The position numbers and the translations under genes were made by a program. This document shows positions 22,855-30,924 of a stretch of 35,064 nucleotides of DNA, one piece after another. Location of the stretch: NCBI GenBank assembly GCA_038144955.1, contig JAYQOT010000023.1, forward strand, positions 1-35,064, read 5' to 3'. The notes beneath the pieces are model-generated. The model saw only the letters and a program-made list of their open reading frames with translations, searched no databases and was not told where the DNA came from. This DNA is from Ga0077527 sp038144955. GTDB taxonomy: Bacteria; Pseudomonadota; Gammaproteobacteria; Burkholderiales; SG8-41. The first letter of the stretch is position 1; each line of letters begins with the position of its first letter.

Positions 22855-22930
22855 ACTGAACTTTATTCCATTCAGTGGACTCAATTTTGTATCATATGGA
22901 TATGTCATTACGTAACGTATAAATGACATA
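22855..22930. promoter_or_regulatory. AT-rich control region with inverted repeats before the liv operon
   Basis: A perfect 9-bp inverted repeat TATGTCATT (22901-22909) and AATGACATA (22922-22930) flanks a 12-base spacer that itself contains TTACGTAA. A TATAAA (22918-22923) inside it could be the -10 box of the binding-protein gene. A second repeat ACTGAA-N10-TTCAGT lies at 22855-22876. The arrangement suggests an operator that blocks or directs the promoter. No regulator gene is adjacent. Confidence 0.5.
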
Positions 22931-22965
22931 AGCATACAGACAAAACCAAAACTAGGAGGGGTTAC

Positions 22966-24225
22966 ATGAAAGCAGCAATGCACAGGCTGGGCGCATTTGC
23001 GCTCAAAGGCTCCGTTCTCAGTACGGCGCTGGTTCTTGGATCTGCGGTGGCATTGCCTGCCCATGCCAAGGTTGAGGGCGACACCATCATTCTGGGATCG
23101 GCCATATCGCTGACCGGCAAGTATTCAAGCAATGGTGTTAATGCCCAGAACGGTTACGACTTCGCCGTCAATCGCATCAATGAGATGGGTGGCGTCAAGG
23201 TCGGCGGCAAGTCCTACAAACTCAAGGTGGTCTATTACGACGATGAGTCGACCCCAGCGCGCGGAGCGCAACTGGCCGAGCGACTGATCAAGCAGGACGG
23301 CATCAAGTTCATGCTTGGACCGTACAGCTCGGGACTTACCAAGGCGATTGCGCCGGTCACCGAGAAATACAAGATTCCGATGGTGGAAGCCGAGGGCGCC
23401 TCGCGCTCCCTGTTCACCCAGGGATATGAGTACATGTTCGCAGTGCTGTCAACTTCGGAACAGTACCTCGCCAGCTCGATTGCGCTGGCCGCTGAACTGG
23501 CCGAAAAGAGCGGCAAGAAACCGTCCGACGTGAAAATTGCGATGGCTTTCGAGAACGATCCGTTTTCGCTGGACGTTCGTGCCGGCGTACTGGAGGATGC
23601 CAAGAAATTCGGCATGAAAATCGTCATTGACGACAAGCTGCCGCGCGATCTCAGCGACATGTCGGCCACGCTGACCAAAGTGAAAGCGCTCAAACCCGAT
23701 GTCCTCGTGGTGTCCGGGCATGAAAAGGGCGCAACCACCGCAGCCCGCCAGATCAAGGAAATGAACGTGAATACTCCGCTGGTCGCGATGACCCATTGCG
23801 AGTCGGGAAAAATCGTTCAGCAGTTCGGCGGCGCTACCAACGGCATCCTGTGCCCGACGCAGTGGTCCGAGACTCTGACCTACAAGGACAAGTATTTCGG
23901 CACGTCGGGTGATTACGACAAGAAGTTCAAGGCAGCATTCCCGACCTACAAAACCGTTCCGTACCAGACGGCCCAGGCATCGGCCGCAGTGCTGGTGTGG
24001 AAGGATGCCTTCGAGCGCGCCAACAGTTTTGATGTCGAGAAGCTGCGTGCGGCCCTGGCAGCGACAGAAATGGAAACCTTCTACGGCAACATCAAGTTTT
24101 CCAAGGCGGGTAACAATGTGGCCAAGCCAATGGTGCTGCGCCAGATCCAGGACGGTAAATACAACGTCGTGGCACCCACCAAGTGGGCGTCGTCCAAGCT
24201 GGAATATCCCCGCAAGCCGAAATAA
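22966..24225 (+). CDS. livJ: Branched-chain amino acid/amide-type ABC transporter substrate-binding protein
   Basis: The 419-residue protein has a clear signal peptide (about 34 residues, ending LPAHA-KVEG) and the periplasmic-binding-protein fold of the LivJ/UrtA group: TIILGSAISLTGKYSSNGVNAQNGYDFAVNRIN at the start of the mature chain, and FMLGPYSSGLTKAIAPVTEKYKIPMVEAEGAS. It captures the ligand for the LivHMGF complex encoded next. The ligand may be a branched-chain amino acid, an amide, urea or an aromatic acid. The neighbouring glutaryl-CoA dehydrogenase gives weak support for a lysine- or aromatic-derived compound. AGGAGGGG lies just before the ATG. A strong hairpin follows the gene. 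Confidence 0.9.
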   Translation: MKAAMHRLGAFALKGSVLSTALVLGSAVALPAHAKVEGDTIILGSAISLTGKYSSNGVNAQNGYDFAVNRINEMGGVKVGGKSYKLKVVYYDDESTPARGAQLAERLIKQDGIKFMLGPYSSGLTKAIAPVTEKYKIPMVEAEGASRSLFTQGYEYMFAVLSTSEQYLASSIALAAELAEKSGKKPSDVKIAMAFENDPFSLDVRAGVLEDAKKFGMKIVIDDKLPRDLSDMSATLTKVKALKPDVLVVSGHEKGATTAARQIKEMNVNTPLVAMTHCESGKIVQQFGGATNGILCPTQWSETLTYKDKYFGTSGDYDKKFKAAFPTYKTVPYQTAQASAAVLVWKDAFERANSFDVEKLRAALAATEMETFYGNIKFSKAGNNVAKPMVLRQIQDGKYNVVAPTKWASSKLEYPRKPK

Positions 24226-24264
24226 CAGCGGCAGTAAAACCGTCTCCGAGGAGGGAGGAGGGTC

Positions 24265-24293
24265 CCCCGTTCCCGTACAAGCCGGGAGCGGGG
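24265..24293 (+). other. Intercistronic stem-loop between livJ and livH
   Basis: Arms CCCCGTTCCCG (24265-24275) and CGGGAGCGGGG (24283-24293) pair at all positions, one as a G-U wobble, around a 7-base loop. No T-run follows, so it more likely protects the binding-protein message from 3' decay than ends transcription. This favours higher levels of the binding protein than of the membrane parts. Confidence 0.65.
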
Positions 24294-24329
24294 GATGCTG
24301 TATGCCCGTAAAACAACCAGAGGGTGACC

Positions 24330-25229
24330 ATGCTCGATAATCTGTCCTTGTTGGTGCAAGCCCCGGTACTGAATGCACAGTTGGTGCTCGACGGCCTGTT
24401 CATAGGCGCCACCTTTGCGCTGGCGGCCTACGGCATGGCGCTGGTGTGGGGCGTGATGAATATCAAGAATCTGGCCCAGGGCGACTTCGTGATCCTGGGT
24501 GGTTATATCGCGGTGAGCCTGTCGGGGTTCGGGCTGAACCCGATTTTCGCCTTGCCCATTTCCGTGGTGGTCATGTTCATTTTCGGCTGGATCACCTACA
24601 GACTGATCATCAGCCGCATCGTTGACCGGGATCTTTTTACCTCGCTGCTGGCGACCTTCGGGCTGGCGATCGTGATGGCGCAGGGTATGAATCTGGTGTT
24701 CGGTTCCGATGTGAAAACTGCTGATTCGGGCATGGATATCATCGAACTGGGATCACTGGTCACGGTCAACGAAGTGAAACTGGTGTCACTGGTGATTGCG
24801 GCGGTACTGGCCGTGCTGGTGGTGCTGTTCATGAAAAGAAGCCGCATGGGGCAGGCGATCCGCGCAACCGCACAGGACGTGCGCGCTGCGCGGGTGATGG
24901 GCATTGATACCGACCGGGTGTATGCCTTCACCTTTGCGCTGAATTCAGCGATCTGCGGTGCCGCCGGCGTGCTGATTTCGATGATCTGGGTGATCCAGCC
25001 TTATTTCGGCATCACCCATACCATCCGCTCCCTGGTCATCGTCACCGCAGCGGGGCTGGGCAATCTGCCGGGGGTCATCCTGGCCGGGTTCGGGCTGGGT
25101 TTTGCCGAGCAATATTCCGGTTTCGTGTTCGGAGCCGAGTTCCAGCAGGCAACCGTGGTGGGATTGCTGGTGCTGATACTGATCTGGCGCCAGATCCAGA
25201 TGGCGCGTCACCGGCAGGTGGTCCAATGA
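24330..25229 (+). CDS. livH: ABC transporter permease, LivH type
   Basis: I place the start at ATG 24330 (299 residues), five bases after AGAGGG. The GTG at 24324 overlaps the ribosome binding site. The protein is a hydrophobic permease of the LivH/UrtB kind with GVMNIKNLAQGDFVILGGYIA in the first third, SRMGQAIRATAQDVRAARVMGIDTDRVYAFTFAL for the contact with the ATPase, and GNLPGVILAGFGLGFAEQY near the end. It forms the inner-membrane channel together with LivM, whose start overlaps the stop (ATGA). Confidence 0.92.
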   Translation: MLDNLSLLVQAPVLNAQLVLDGLFIGATFALAAYGMALVWGVMNIKNLAQGDFVILGGYIAVSLSGFGLNPIFALPISVVVMFIFGWITYRLIISRIVDRDLFTSLLATFGLAIVMAQGMNLVFGSDVKTADSGMDIIELGSLVTVNEVKLVSLVIAAVLAVLVVLFMKRSRMGQAIRATAQDVRAARVMGIDTDRVYAFTFALNSAICGAAGVLISMIWVIQPYFGITHTIRSLVIVTAAGLGNLPGVILAGFGLGFAEQYSGFVFGAEFQQATVVGLLVLILIWRQIQMARHRQVVQ

Positions 25230-26272
25230 GAGGAAACACGAATCTTCTATATGGCGGCATCCTGCTCACGGGCGTCATTGCACCGTTGCTGTTCCACAGC
25301 TATACGCTGCAACTGGCATTGCTCTGGATCATGATCCTGTTCGCGCAGACCTGGGATCTTCAGGGCGGCCAGATGGGCTACAACTCGCTCGGAAACATTT
25401 TCTTTTTCGGCGCCGGCATGTATCTGTGCGCCTTAATGCAGATCGGTCTTTACTACGATGTTGCCGAGTACACCTCTGCGTTTGGCGCGGTCAAGGTGGA
25501 CTTCACGATGGGGCAGTATATGACCGGATTGTCCCTGGGCGTGATCGTGGCCGGCCTGGTTTCGATCGTGCTTGCGGTCATTTTCGGGCAGATCATGTTC
25601 GGTTTGCGTGGTCCGTATTTCGCATTGGGCACGCTGGGCGTTGCGCTGGCCGCGGCCGAACTGATCGGCACCTGGGATTATGTTGGCGGCGGCGGCGGGA
25701 TTTCGCTGCCGGTGTACCCCGGTGAGCCGGATGACCGCGCACTGCTCTATTACTACATGTGCTTCGTGCTGGCGGTCCTGACGTTCATCTCGCTGAAATG
25801 GCTGCTGTCGACCCGCTTTGGCCTCGCACTGAATGCCATTCGTGACGACGAGATCAAGGCAGAGGCCATGGGCATCCACACCACGCGTTACAAGACCGTG
25901 GCCTGGAGCGTATCTGCATTCTTCCTGGGCATGTCCGGCGCGGTGTTCGGCAACATGACAGGTTTCATCGAGCCGCTTGAAGTGGCATTCCCCACCACAA
26001 CATTCGGCATCTTCATGGTGTTGATGGTGCTGCTCGGCGGCAAGGGTACGATCTGGGGGCCGATTGTCGGAGCGATACTTTTCCATGTCATCAAGGAAGT
26101 GACCTGGACCTATCTGCTGGGCTGGCAGTGGATCACCCTCGGGGTTCTGATCATCGTCAATGTCATATTTTTCCAGCAGGGCATCATGGGCTGGGCACGT
26201 GAAAAATGGCCCGAGCGTTTCGGGCTGGTGGTGGATCGTCGCGCGACAATCTCAAGCAGGGAGGAGGCGTGA
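25226..26272 (+). CDS. livM: ABC transporter permease, LivM type
   Basis: The 348-residue membrane protein starts at ATG 25226, overlapping the end of livH by four bases. It has AQTWDLQGGQMGYNSLGNIFFFGAG, GLRGPYFALGTLGVALAAAELI, and a cytoplasmic loop TRFGLALNAIRDDEIKAEAMGIHTTRYKT typical of LivM, with LLGGKGTIWGPIVGAILF close to the end. It pairs with LivH to form the channel. The stop TGA shares its last base with the ATG of livG, so translation is coupled. Confidence 0.92.
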   Translation: MRGNTNLLYGGILLTGVIAPLLFHSYTLQLALLWIMILFAQTWDLQGGQMGYNSLGNIFFFGAGMYLCALMQIGLYYDVAEYTSAFGAVKVDFTMGQYMTGLSLGVIVAGLVSIVLAVIFGQIMFGLRGPYFALGTLGVALAAAELIGTWDYVGGGGGISLPVYPGEPDDRALLYYYMCFVLAVLTFISLKWLLSTRFGLALNAIRDDEIKAEAMGIHTTRYKTVAWSVSAFFLGMSGAVFGNMTGFIEPLEVAFPTTTFGIFMVLMVLLGGKGTIWGPIVGAILFHVIKEVTWTYLLGWQWITLGVLIIVNVIFFQQGIMGWAREKWPERFGLVVDRRATISSREEA

Positions 26273-27018
26273 TGAGTGCTGCAGTCATAGAGGTCAGCGG
26301 GGTAAGCAAGTCGTATGGCGGGGTGGTTGCCAATCGCGACATCACGCTGACGGTAAAAGAGGGGGGCATTACCGGACTGATCGGTCCCAACGGCTCGGGC
26401 AAGACCACGCTGTTCAATTCGATCGCCGGTTACCATCCGATCGACGGCGGTTCGATCAAGTTCATGGGGCGCGAGATCTCGCGCTTTTCGGTGCCGCGCA
26501 TCGCACGCATGGGACTGGTGCGCACGTTCCAGCAGACGCGCATCTACGGCAAGATGGACTGCGTGCGCAACATGCTGATTTCGATACCGCACCGCAATGC
26601 CAGGTGGGGTGACATGTTTGCCGGCCACAGCAAAAAGACTCTGGAGCGGGCCGAACTGTTGCTTGAATTCGTCGGGCTCTATGCCAAGCGCAACCTGCCG
26701 GCGGGGTCGCTGTCATTTGGCCAGCAGAAGCTGCTGGAATTCGCCATGGCGCTGATGAACGAACCCAAGGTATTGATGCTGGACGAGCCCACTGCCGGCA
26801 TCAATCCCACGCTGATCAATGGCCTGATTGACCGGCTTAACCGCGCCAACAAGGAGTTCGGGATCACCATGTTCATCATCGAGCACAACATGCGGGTGAT
26901 CATGAACATGGCGCAGCACATCTATTGTCTGGCCCACGGCGAATTGCTGGCTGAAGGGGAGCCGGAAAAAATTCAGAACGATCAGCGCGTCATTGACGCT
27001 TATCTGGGGGCGCATTGA
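26272..27018 (+). CDS. livG: ABC transporter ATP-binding protein, LivG type
   Basis: I take ATG 26272 (248 residues), which sits at the livM stop behind GGAGGAGG. An upstream in-frame start would run into livM. Walker A is GPNGSGKT (38-45), the signature is LSFGQQ, and Walker B is VLMLDEPTAG, with the H-loop in IIEHNMRVI. The long insertion after Walker A with LVRTFQQTRIYGKMDCVRNM is typical of LivG rather than LivF. It hydrolyses ATP with LivF at the cytoplasmic face. Confidence 0.93.
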   Translation: MSAAVIEVSGVSKSYGGVVANRDITLTVKEGGITGLIGPNGSGKTTLFNSIAGYHPIDGGSIKFMGREISRFSVPRIARMGLVRTFQQTRIYGKMDCVRNMLISIPHRNARWGDMFAGHSKKTLERAELLLEFVGLYAKRNLPAGSLSFGQQKLLEFAMALMNEPKVLMLDEPTAGINPTLINGLIDRLNRANKEFGITMFIIEHNMRVIMNMAQHIYCLAHGELLAEGEPEKIQNDQRVIDAYLGAH

Positions 27019-27905
27019 TGTCAGAAACCGAAAGCAAGGACAAAGAAGCTGCCCGCGCCGGCGGTTACCACATGGGTGGTGTCGATGTGGTGATGTCAGT
27101 CGAGGAGGTGAACCGGCAGGCATCGAAGCTGACCACCGGCGTGACGCGTGATGATCTGGCCCGGTTGGCCAATAACCAGCCGTATCTGGAGATCGAAGGC
27201 TTGAGCGCCGGCTACGGCAAGATGGAAATCCTGCACGACTTCAATCTGCAGGTCGGAAAGGCGCAGTCACTGTGCCTGATCGGCCCCAACGGCGCCGGCA
27301 AGTCGACCATCCTGCACTCGATCTACGGATTTACCAACATTTTCGGCGGCAGGATCACGGTCGGCGCGGACGGGAAGAAACAGGACATCACGCGCTCCAC
27401 TGCCAACCAGAAACTCAAGCAGGCAGGTATTGCCTACATCCTGCAGGACAAGTCGGTGTTTCCCGACATGACAGTTGAAGAGAACCTGTGGATGGGCGGT
27501 TTCCTGCTGAAGCATCCCGACCAGGCCAAGGAACGGGCCGAAAAGGTATTTGCCAAATATGACCGCCTGGCCCAGCGCCGCAAACATCCGGCGCGCGTGC
27601 TCTCGGGCGGGGAACGCCGACTGCTGGAAATTTCACGCGCTCTGGTGATGGAGCCAGAAGTGCTGCTGGTTGACGAACCTTCGATCGGCCTCGAGCCGCG
27701 ATTCATTGACATGGTGTTCGACATCCTCACCGATCTGCAGAAAAACGAGGGCAAGACCATCATCATGGTCGAGCAGAATGCCAAGCGCGGCCTTGAGTTT
27801 GCCGATATCGGCTACGTGCTGGTGTCGGGTGAAATCGCGATGGCTGCCAGCGGTGACGAGCTGCTGGCTAATCCTGAGGTGGGGCGCCTGTTTCTCGGTG
27901 GTTAA
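27018..27905 (+). CDS. livF: ABC transporter ATP-binding protein, LivF type, with N-terminal extension
   Basis: The ATG at 27018 shares its first base with the livG stop. The 295-residue protein is about 60 residues longer than usual LivF. The extra part (residues 1-56, polar, with GGVDVVMSVEEVNRQASKL) precedes a normal ATPase: LEIEGLSAGYGKMEILHDF, Walker A GPNGAGKS (89-96), signature LSGGERRLLEISRALV and Walker B VLLVDEPSIGL. A later start would lack a good ribosome binding site and would lie inside an unbroken frame. The extension may help binding to the permease or to a partner. The gene ends 5 bases before the convergent gcdH stop. Confidence 0.9.
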   Translation: MSETESKDKEAARAGGYHMGGVDVVMSVEEVNRQASKLTTGVTRDDLARLANNQPYLEIEGLSAGYGKMEILHDFNLQVGKAQSLCLIGPNGAGKSTILHSIYGFTNIFGGRITVGADGKKQDITRSTANQKLKQAGIAYILQDKSVFPDMTVEENLWMGGFLLKHPDQAKERAEKVFAKYDRLAQRRKHPARVLSGGERRLLEISRALVMEPEVLLVDEPSIGLEPRFIDMVFDILTDLQKNEGKTIIMVEQNAKRGLEFADIGYVLVSGEIAMAASGDELLANPEVGRLFLGG

Positions 27906-27910
27906 CCGGC

Positions 27911-29101
27911 TCAGCCGAACGCGGGGATCCCGGTCAGCGCGCGACCGAGGATCAGAGTATGGATGTCGTAGGTTCCCTCGTAGGTGTTCACCGCTTCCAG
28001 GTTCATGACATGGCGGATGACATGAAACTCATCGGAGATGCCGTTGCCGCCGTGCATGTCACGGGCGACGCGGGCAATGTCCAGCGCCTTGCCGCAGGAA
28101 TTGCGCTTCAGTATTGAAATCATTTCCGGGGCGACGCGGTCCTCGTCTATCAGTCGACCCAGGCGCAACGCGGCGTGCAGTCCCAGCGTGATTTCAGTCT
28201 GCATGTTGACCAGTTTCTGCTGCACCAGCTGATTGGCGGCTAGCGGCCGTCCGAACTGCTTGCGTTCCAGGGTGTAGTTGCGCGCGGCGTGCCAGCAGAA
28301 CTCTGCTGCACCCAGTGCTCCCCAGGCGATGCCGTAGCGCGCCTTGTTGAGGCATGAGAACGGCCCCTTGAGTCCCGACACCTCCGGCAGCACGTTCTCT
28401 TCGGGCACGAACACATTGTCCATCACGACTTCGCCGGTGACCGAGGAACGCAGGCTGAACTTGCCTTCAATTTTCGGCGTGGTAAGGCCTTTCATGCCGC
28501 GCTCCAGGATGAAGCCACGGATCACACCGCCGTCGTCCTTGGCCCAGACCAGCAGCACGTCGGCGAGCGGGGCGTTGGTGATCCACATCTTTGCCCCATT
28601 GAGCAGGTAGCCGCCGTCGGCCTTTTTGCCTCGGGTTGCCATGCCCGCCGGATCCGAGCCGGCGTTGGGTTCGGTCAGCCCGAAGCAGCCTATCCATTCC
28701 CCGGTCGCCATTTTCGGCAGGTATTTTTGTTTCTGCGCTTCGCTGCCAAAGGCGGAAATCGGATACATCACCAGGCTGGACTGCACTGACAGCGCCGAGC
28801 GGTAGCCGCTGTCGATGCGCTCGACTTCCCGTGCGATCAGGCCGTAGCAGACGTGATTGACGCCGGCGCAGCCGTAGCCGTCAATGGTTGGCCCGAGAAA
28901 ACCGAGTTCGCCCATCTCATTCATGATTTCACGGTGGAATTTTTCGTGGCGGTTGGCTTCTAGGACGCGCGGCATCAGCTTGTCCTGGCAGTAGGCGCGC
29001 GCGGTGTCGCGCACCATGCGTTCCTCATCGCTCAGCAGATCTTCAAGTAGCAGCGGGTCGTCCCATTGGAAGGCGGGCCGTGGCGAAGCAGTTGCGGTCA
29101 T
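27911..29101 (-). CDS. gcdH: Glutaryl-CoA dehydrogenase
   Basis: The 396-residue protein is an FAD acyl-CoA dehydrogenase with the features of the glutaryl-CoA type: FQWDDPLLLEDLLSDEERMVRDTARAY near the start, GCFGLTEPNAGSDPAGM in the middle domain, and DMHGGNGISDEFHVIRH followed by NTYEGTYDIHTLILGRALTG near the end, where the catalytic glutamate (about Glu375) lies. It oxidises and decarboxylates glutaryl-CoA to crotonyl-CoA in lysine, tryptophan and benzoate breakdown, passing electrons to ETF. GGAGAG precedes the ATG. A 12-bp perfect palindrome lies in its leader. Confidence 0.94.
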   Translation of the reverse strand: MTATASPRPAFQWDDPLLLEDLLSDEERMVRDTARAYCQDKLMPRVLEANRHEKFHREIMNEMGELGFLGPTIDGYGCAGVNHVCYGLIAREVERIDSGYRSALSVQSSLVMYPISAFGSEAQKQKYLPKMATGEWIGCFGLTEPNAGSDPAGMATRGKKADGGYLLNGAKMWITNAPLADVLLVWAKDDGGVIRGFILERGMKGLTTPKIEGKFSLRSSVTGEVVMDNVFVPEENVLPEVSGLKGPFSCLNKARYGIAWGALGAAEFCWHAARNYTLERKQFGRPLAANQLVQQKLVNMQTEITLGLHAALRLGRLIDEDRVAPEMISILKRNSCGKALDIARVARDMHGGNGISDEFHVIRHVMNLEAVNTYEGTYDIHTLILGRALTGIPAFG

Positions 29102-29122
29102 CGGTCTCTCCGGAAATGACGC

Positions 29123-29134
29123 GGGGATATCCCC
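29123..29134. promoter_or_regulatory. Palindrome GGGGATATCCCC in the gcdH leader
   Basis: The perfect 12-bp dyad lies 22-33 bases upstream of the gcdH ATG and a few bases downstream of TAAAAT, a possible -10 box on the minus strand. That position, at the expected transcription start, suits a repressor operator. It might also be chance or a leader hairpin. Confidence 0.4.
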
Positions 29135-29187
29135 ATGATTTTAATAAATATTTCTGGTTTCGCCTGGGAATTTTTCTTGTCGGCTAG

Positions 29188-29733
29188 TCAGGTGCGTCGC
29201 GCTGACTGTTCGATAGTGCCCAGGTGGAACCGGTATTCGCCGGCCTGGCGATCTGCGTAATAGTGCGTCAGGGTGTTGCGGACGGTGGCAAAGGCAATTT
29301 TGTCCCAGGGTACCTGGTTTTCCTCGAACAGTGATGTCTCCAGGGATTCGTTGCCGGGGCTGAAATCGAGGTCGAGCAGGCGCGCCCGGAACAGGATGTA
29401 GACCTGGTTGATATGCGGAATGTTGTACATCGCGTACAGAGGGCCAATTTCCACGCGGGCATTGGCTTCCTCCAGGGTTTCACGCACTGCGCCCTGTGCT
29501 GTGGTTTCGCCGTTTTCCATGAAACCGGCCGGTACAGTCCACAAGCCTTGCCGGGGTTCGATGGCGCGACGGCACAGCAGGATGCGGTCTTCCCACTCGG
29601 CAATGCAGCCAACGATCATCTTGGGATTCTGGTAGTGGATCGATCCGCAACTGTCGCAGACATGCCTTGGCAGGGTATCGCCTGCCGGGATCCTGAAAAC
29701 GACTGCTGAACCGCAATTGCTGCAGAACTTCAT
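29188..29733 (-). CDS. NUDIX hydrolase with N-terminal zinc ribbon
   Basis: This 181-residue protein starts with a four-cysteine zinc ribbon (CSNCGS at residues 4-9 and CDSCGS at about 26-31). The Nudix box follows: GFMENGETTAQGAVRETLEE. After RETLEE the box continues ANA instead of the usual xGU, so the last glycine is Asn, while the metal-binding glutamates are kept. Such proteins hydrolyse nucleoside diphosphates linked to other groups, for example NADH, ADP-ribose or FAD. The start overlaps the stop of the upstream FemAB-like gene, so the two are coupled. The substrate is unknown, though the divergent nadE nearby makes an NAD-related role tempting. Confidence 0.88.
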   Translation of the reverse strand: MKFCSNCGSAVVFRIPAGDTLPRHVCDSCGSIHYQNPKMIVGCIAEWEDRILLCRRAIEPRQGLWTVPAGFMENGETTAQGAVRETLEEANARVEIGPLYAMYNIPHINQVYILFRARLLDLDFSPGNESLETSLFEENQVPWDKIAFATVRNTLTHYYADRQAGEYRFHLGTIEQSARRT

Positions 29734-30923
29734 GAGTCCTGGATGTTTGATGATTTGAAGGAATTCCGCGCAGCCAGCGCGCGATCATGGTCTTCCATTA
29801 TCGCAGACTCGCGGTCGAGGAAATTGCCGATGGCGTCGGAAAATTCCGGATGCGCCAGCCAGTGCGCTGAACGGGTGGTCACGGGCATTAGGCCACGGGC
29901 CATCTTGTGCTCGCCCTGTGCTCCACCTTCGAAAACCTGCAATCCGCGACTGATGGCGTAATCAATACCCTGGTAGTAGCACGCCTCGAAATGAAGTAGC
30001 GGATGGTGCTCTATGGCGCCCCAATGACGTCCATAGAGATGGGTGTCATTGCGCACCAATAATGAGGCAGCAATTGGTATGCCGTCGCGTTCGGCCCGTA
30101 CCATCACCAGATTTCCGGGCATGGTGGCTCCCAGGTGCTGGAAAAACTGCAGATTCAGGTACGGGCTGGAGTGATGTTCGCGGTAGGTCTGGCGATAGCA
30201 ACGGGCAAAGAATTTCCAGTCTTCCGGGCTGATTTCACTGCCTTCCAGCCACTGGAAACGAATGCCGGCTTCGTGCACACGGCGTCGTTCCTGGCGGATT
30301 TTCTTGCGTTTGTCATGGCTCAGCCGCGCGAGGAATGAATCGAAATCCGGGTAATCGGCGTTTCGCCAGTGGAATTGACGTCCCCGGCGCAACTGGAACC
30401 CGCTGGCTGCCAGGCATTCCAGGTCGGATTCCGCCGGGAAAAGCACGTGCAGTGATGTTATGCAGGCTTGCTGTGCCAGTTGCAGTGCTCCTGCGACCAG
30501 CAGGTTGCGATGTTCCGGATCCCTGACGAGCAACCGTGATCCCTGTACCGGCGTAAAAGGGATGGCGCTGAGCAGTTTCGGGTAGTAGGGAATGCCGTGG
30601 CGGTGATAGGCATCGGCCCAGGCCCAGTCGAACACGTATTCGCCGTAGGAATGGCTTTTCAGATACAGCGGCATGGCCGCGGTGAGGCCTTTGTCGTCGT
30701 AGAGCAGCAGGTATTGCGGCCCCCAGCCGGTCTCCGGGGTCGCGCATCCGGTTTCATGCAGTCCGTGGAGGAACGCATGCTGAAGAAACGGGTCATTGCC
30801 GGCGAGACGGTTCCAGTCGACCGGATTGACGTCGGCCAGCGACGTTGCCACTTGCAGTTTCAAGGTGATCTGGGGTCTGCGGCAGAGCGGGAAGATGCCT
30901 GCCCGATGATATATTAGCGTCAT
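29730..30923 (-). CDS. FemAB-like/GNAT-fold acyltransferase family protein (DUF482 type)
   Basis: Conserved stretches are NDPFLQHAFLHGLHETGCATPETGW, YVFDWAWADAYHRHGIPYYPKLL, FDSFLARLSHDKRKKIRQERRRV and LYGRHWGAIEHHPLLHFEACYYQGIDYAI. This pattern is typical of the FemAB-like family (PF04339) related to aminoacyl- or acyl-transferases of peptidoglycan and exopolymer synthesis. True substrate unknown. The start is uncertain. ATG 30923 (397 residues) forms CATG with the nadE start on the opposite strand. A TTG at 30863 would give 377 residues and start MKLQVATSLADV, closer to the family's usual beginning. Neither has a ribosome binding site. It is coupled to the NUDIX gene downstream. Confidence 0.78.
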   Translation of the reverse strand: MTLIYHRAGIFPLCRRPQITLKLQVATSLADVNPVDWNRLAGNDPFLQHAFLHGLHETGCATPETGWGPQYLLLYDDKGLTAAMPLYLKSHSYGEYVFDWAWADAYHRHGIPYYPKLLSAIPFTPVQGSRLLVRDPEHRNLLVAGALQLAQQACITSLHVLFPAESDLECLAASGFQLRRGRQFHWRNADYPDFDSFLARLSHDKRKKIRQERRRVHEAGIRFQWLEGSEISPEDWKFFARCYRQTYREHHSSPYLNLQFFQHLGATMPGNLVMVRAERDGIPIAASLLVRNDTHLYGRHWGAIEHHPLLHFEACYYQGIDYAISRGLQVFEGGAQGEHKMARGLMPVTTRSAHWLAHPEFSDAIGNFLDRESAIMEDHDRALAARNSFKSSNIQDS

Positions 30924-30924
30924 G
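30910..30924 (+). promoter_or_regulatory. -10 box (TATATT) just before nadE, predicts leaderless start
   Basis: TATATT (30910-30915) lies six bases before the nadE ATG at 30922, and no ribosome binding site is visible between them. Transcription would begin at or next to the start codon. No good -35 was found. Confidence 0.4.

Noticed and set aside
23449..24378. Minus-strand open frame of 309 codons antisense to livJ
   Set aside because: livJ has a signal peptide, a ribosome binding site and family motifs. The antisense frame has none and crosses the intercistronic hairpin.
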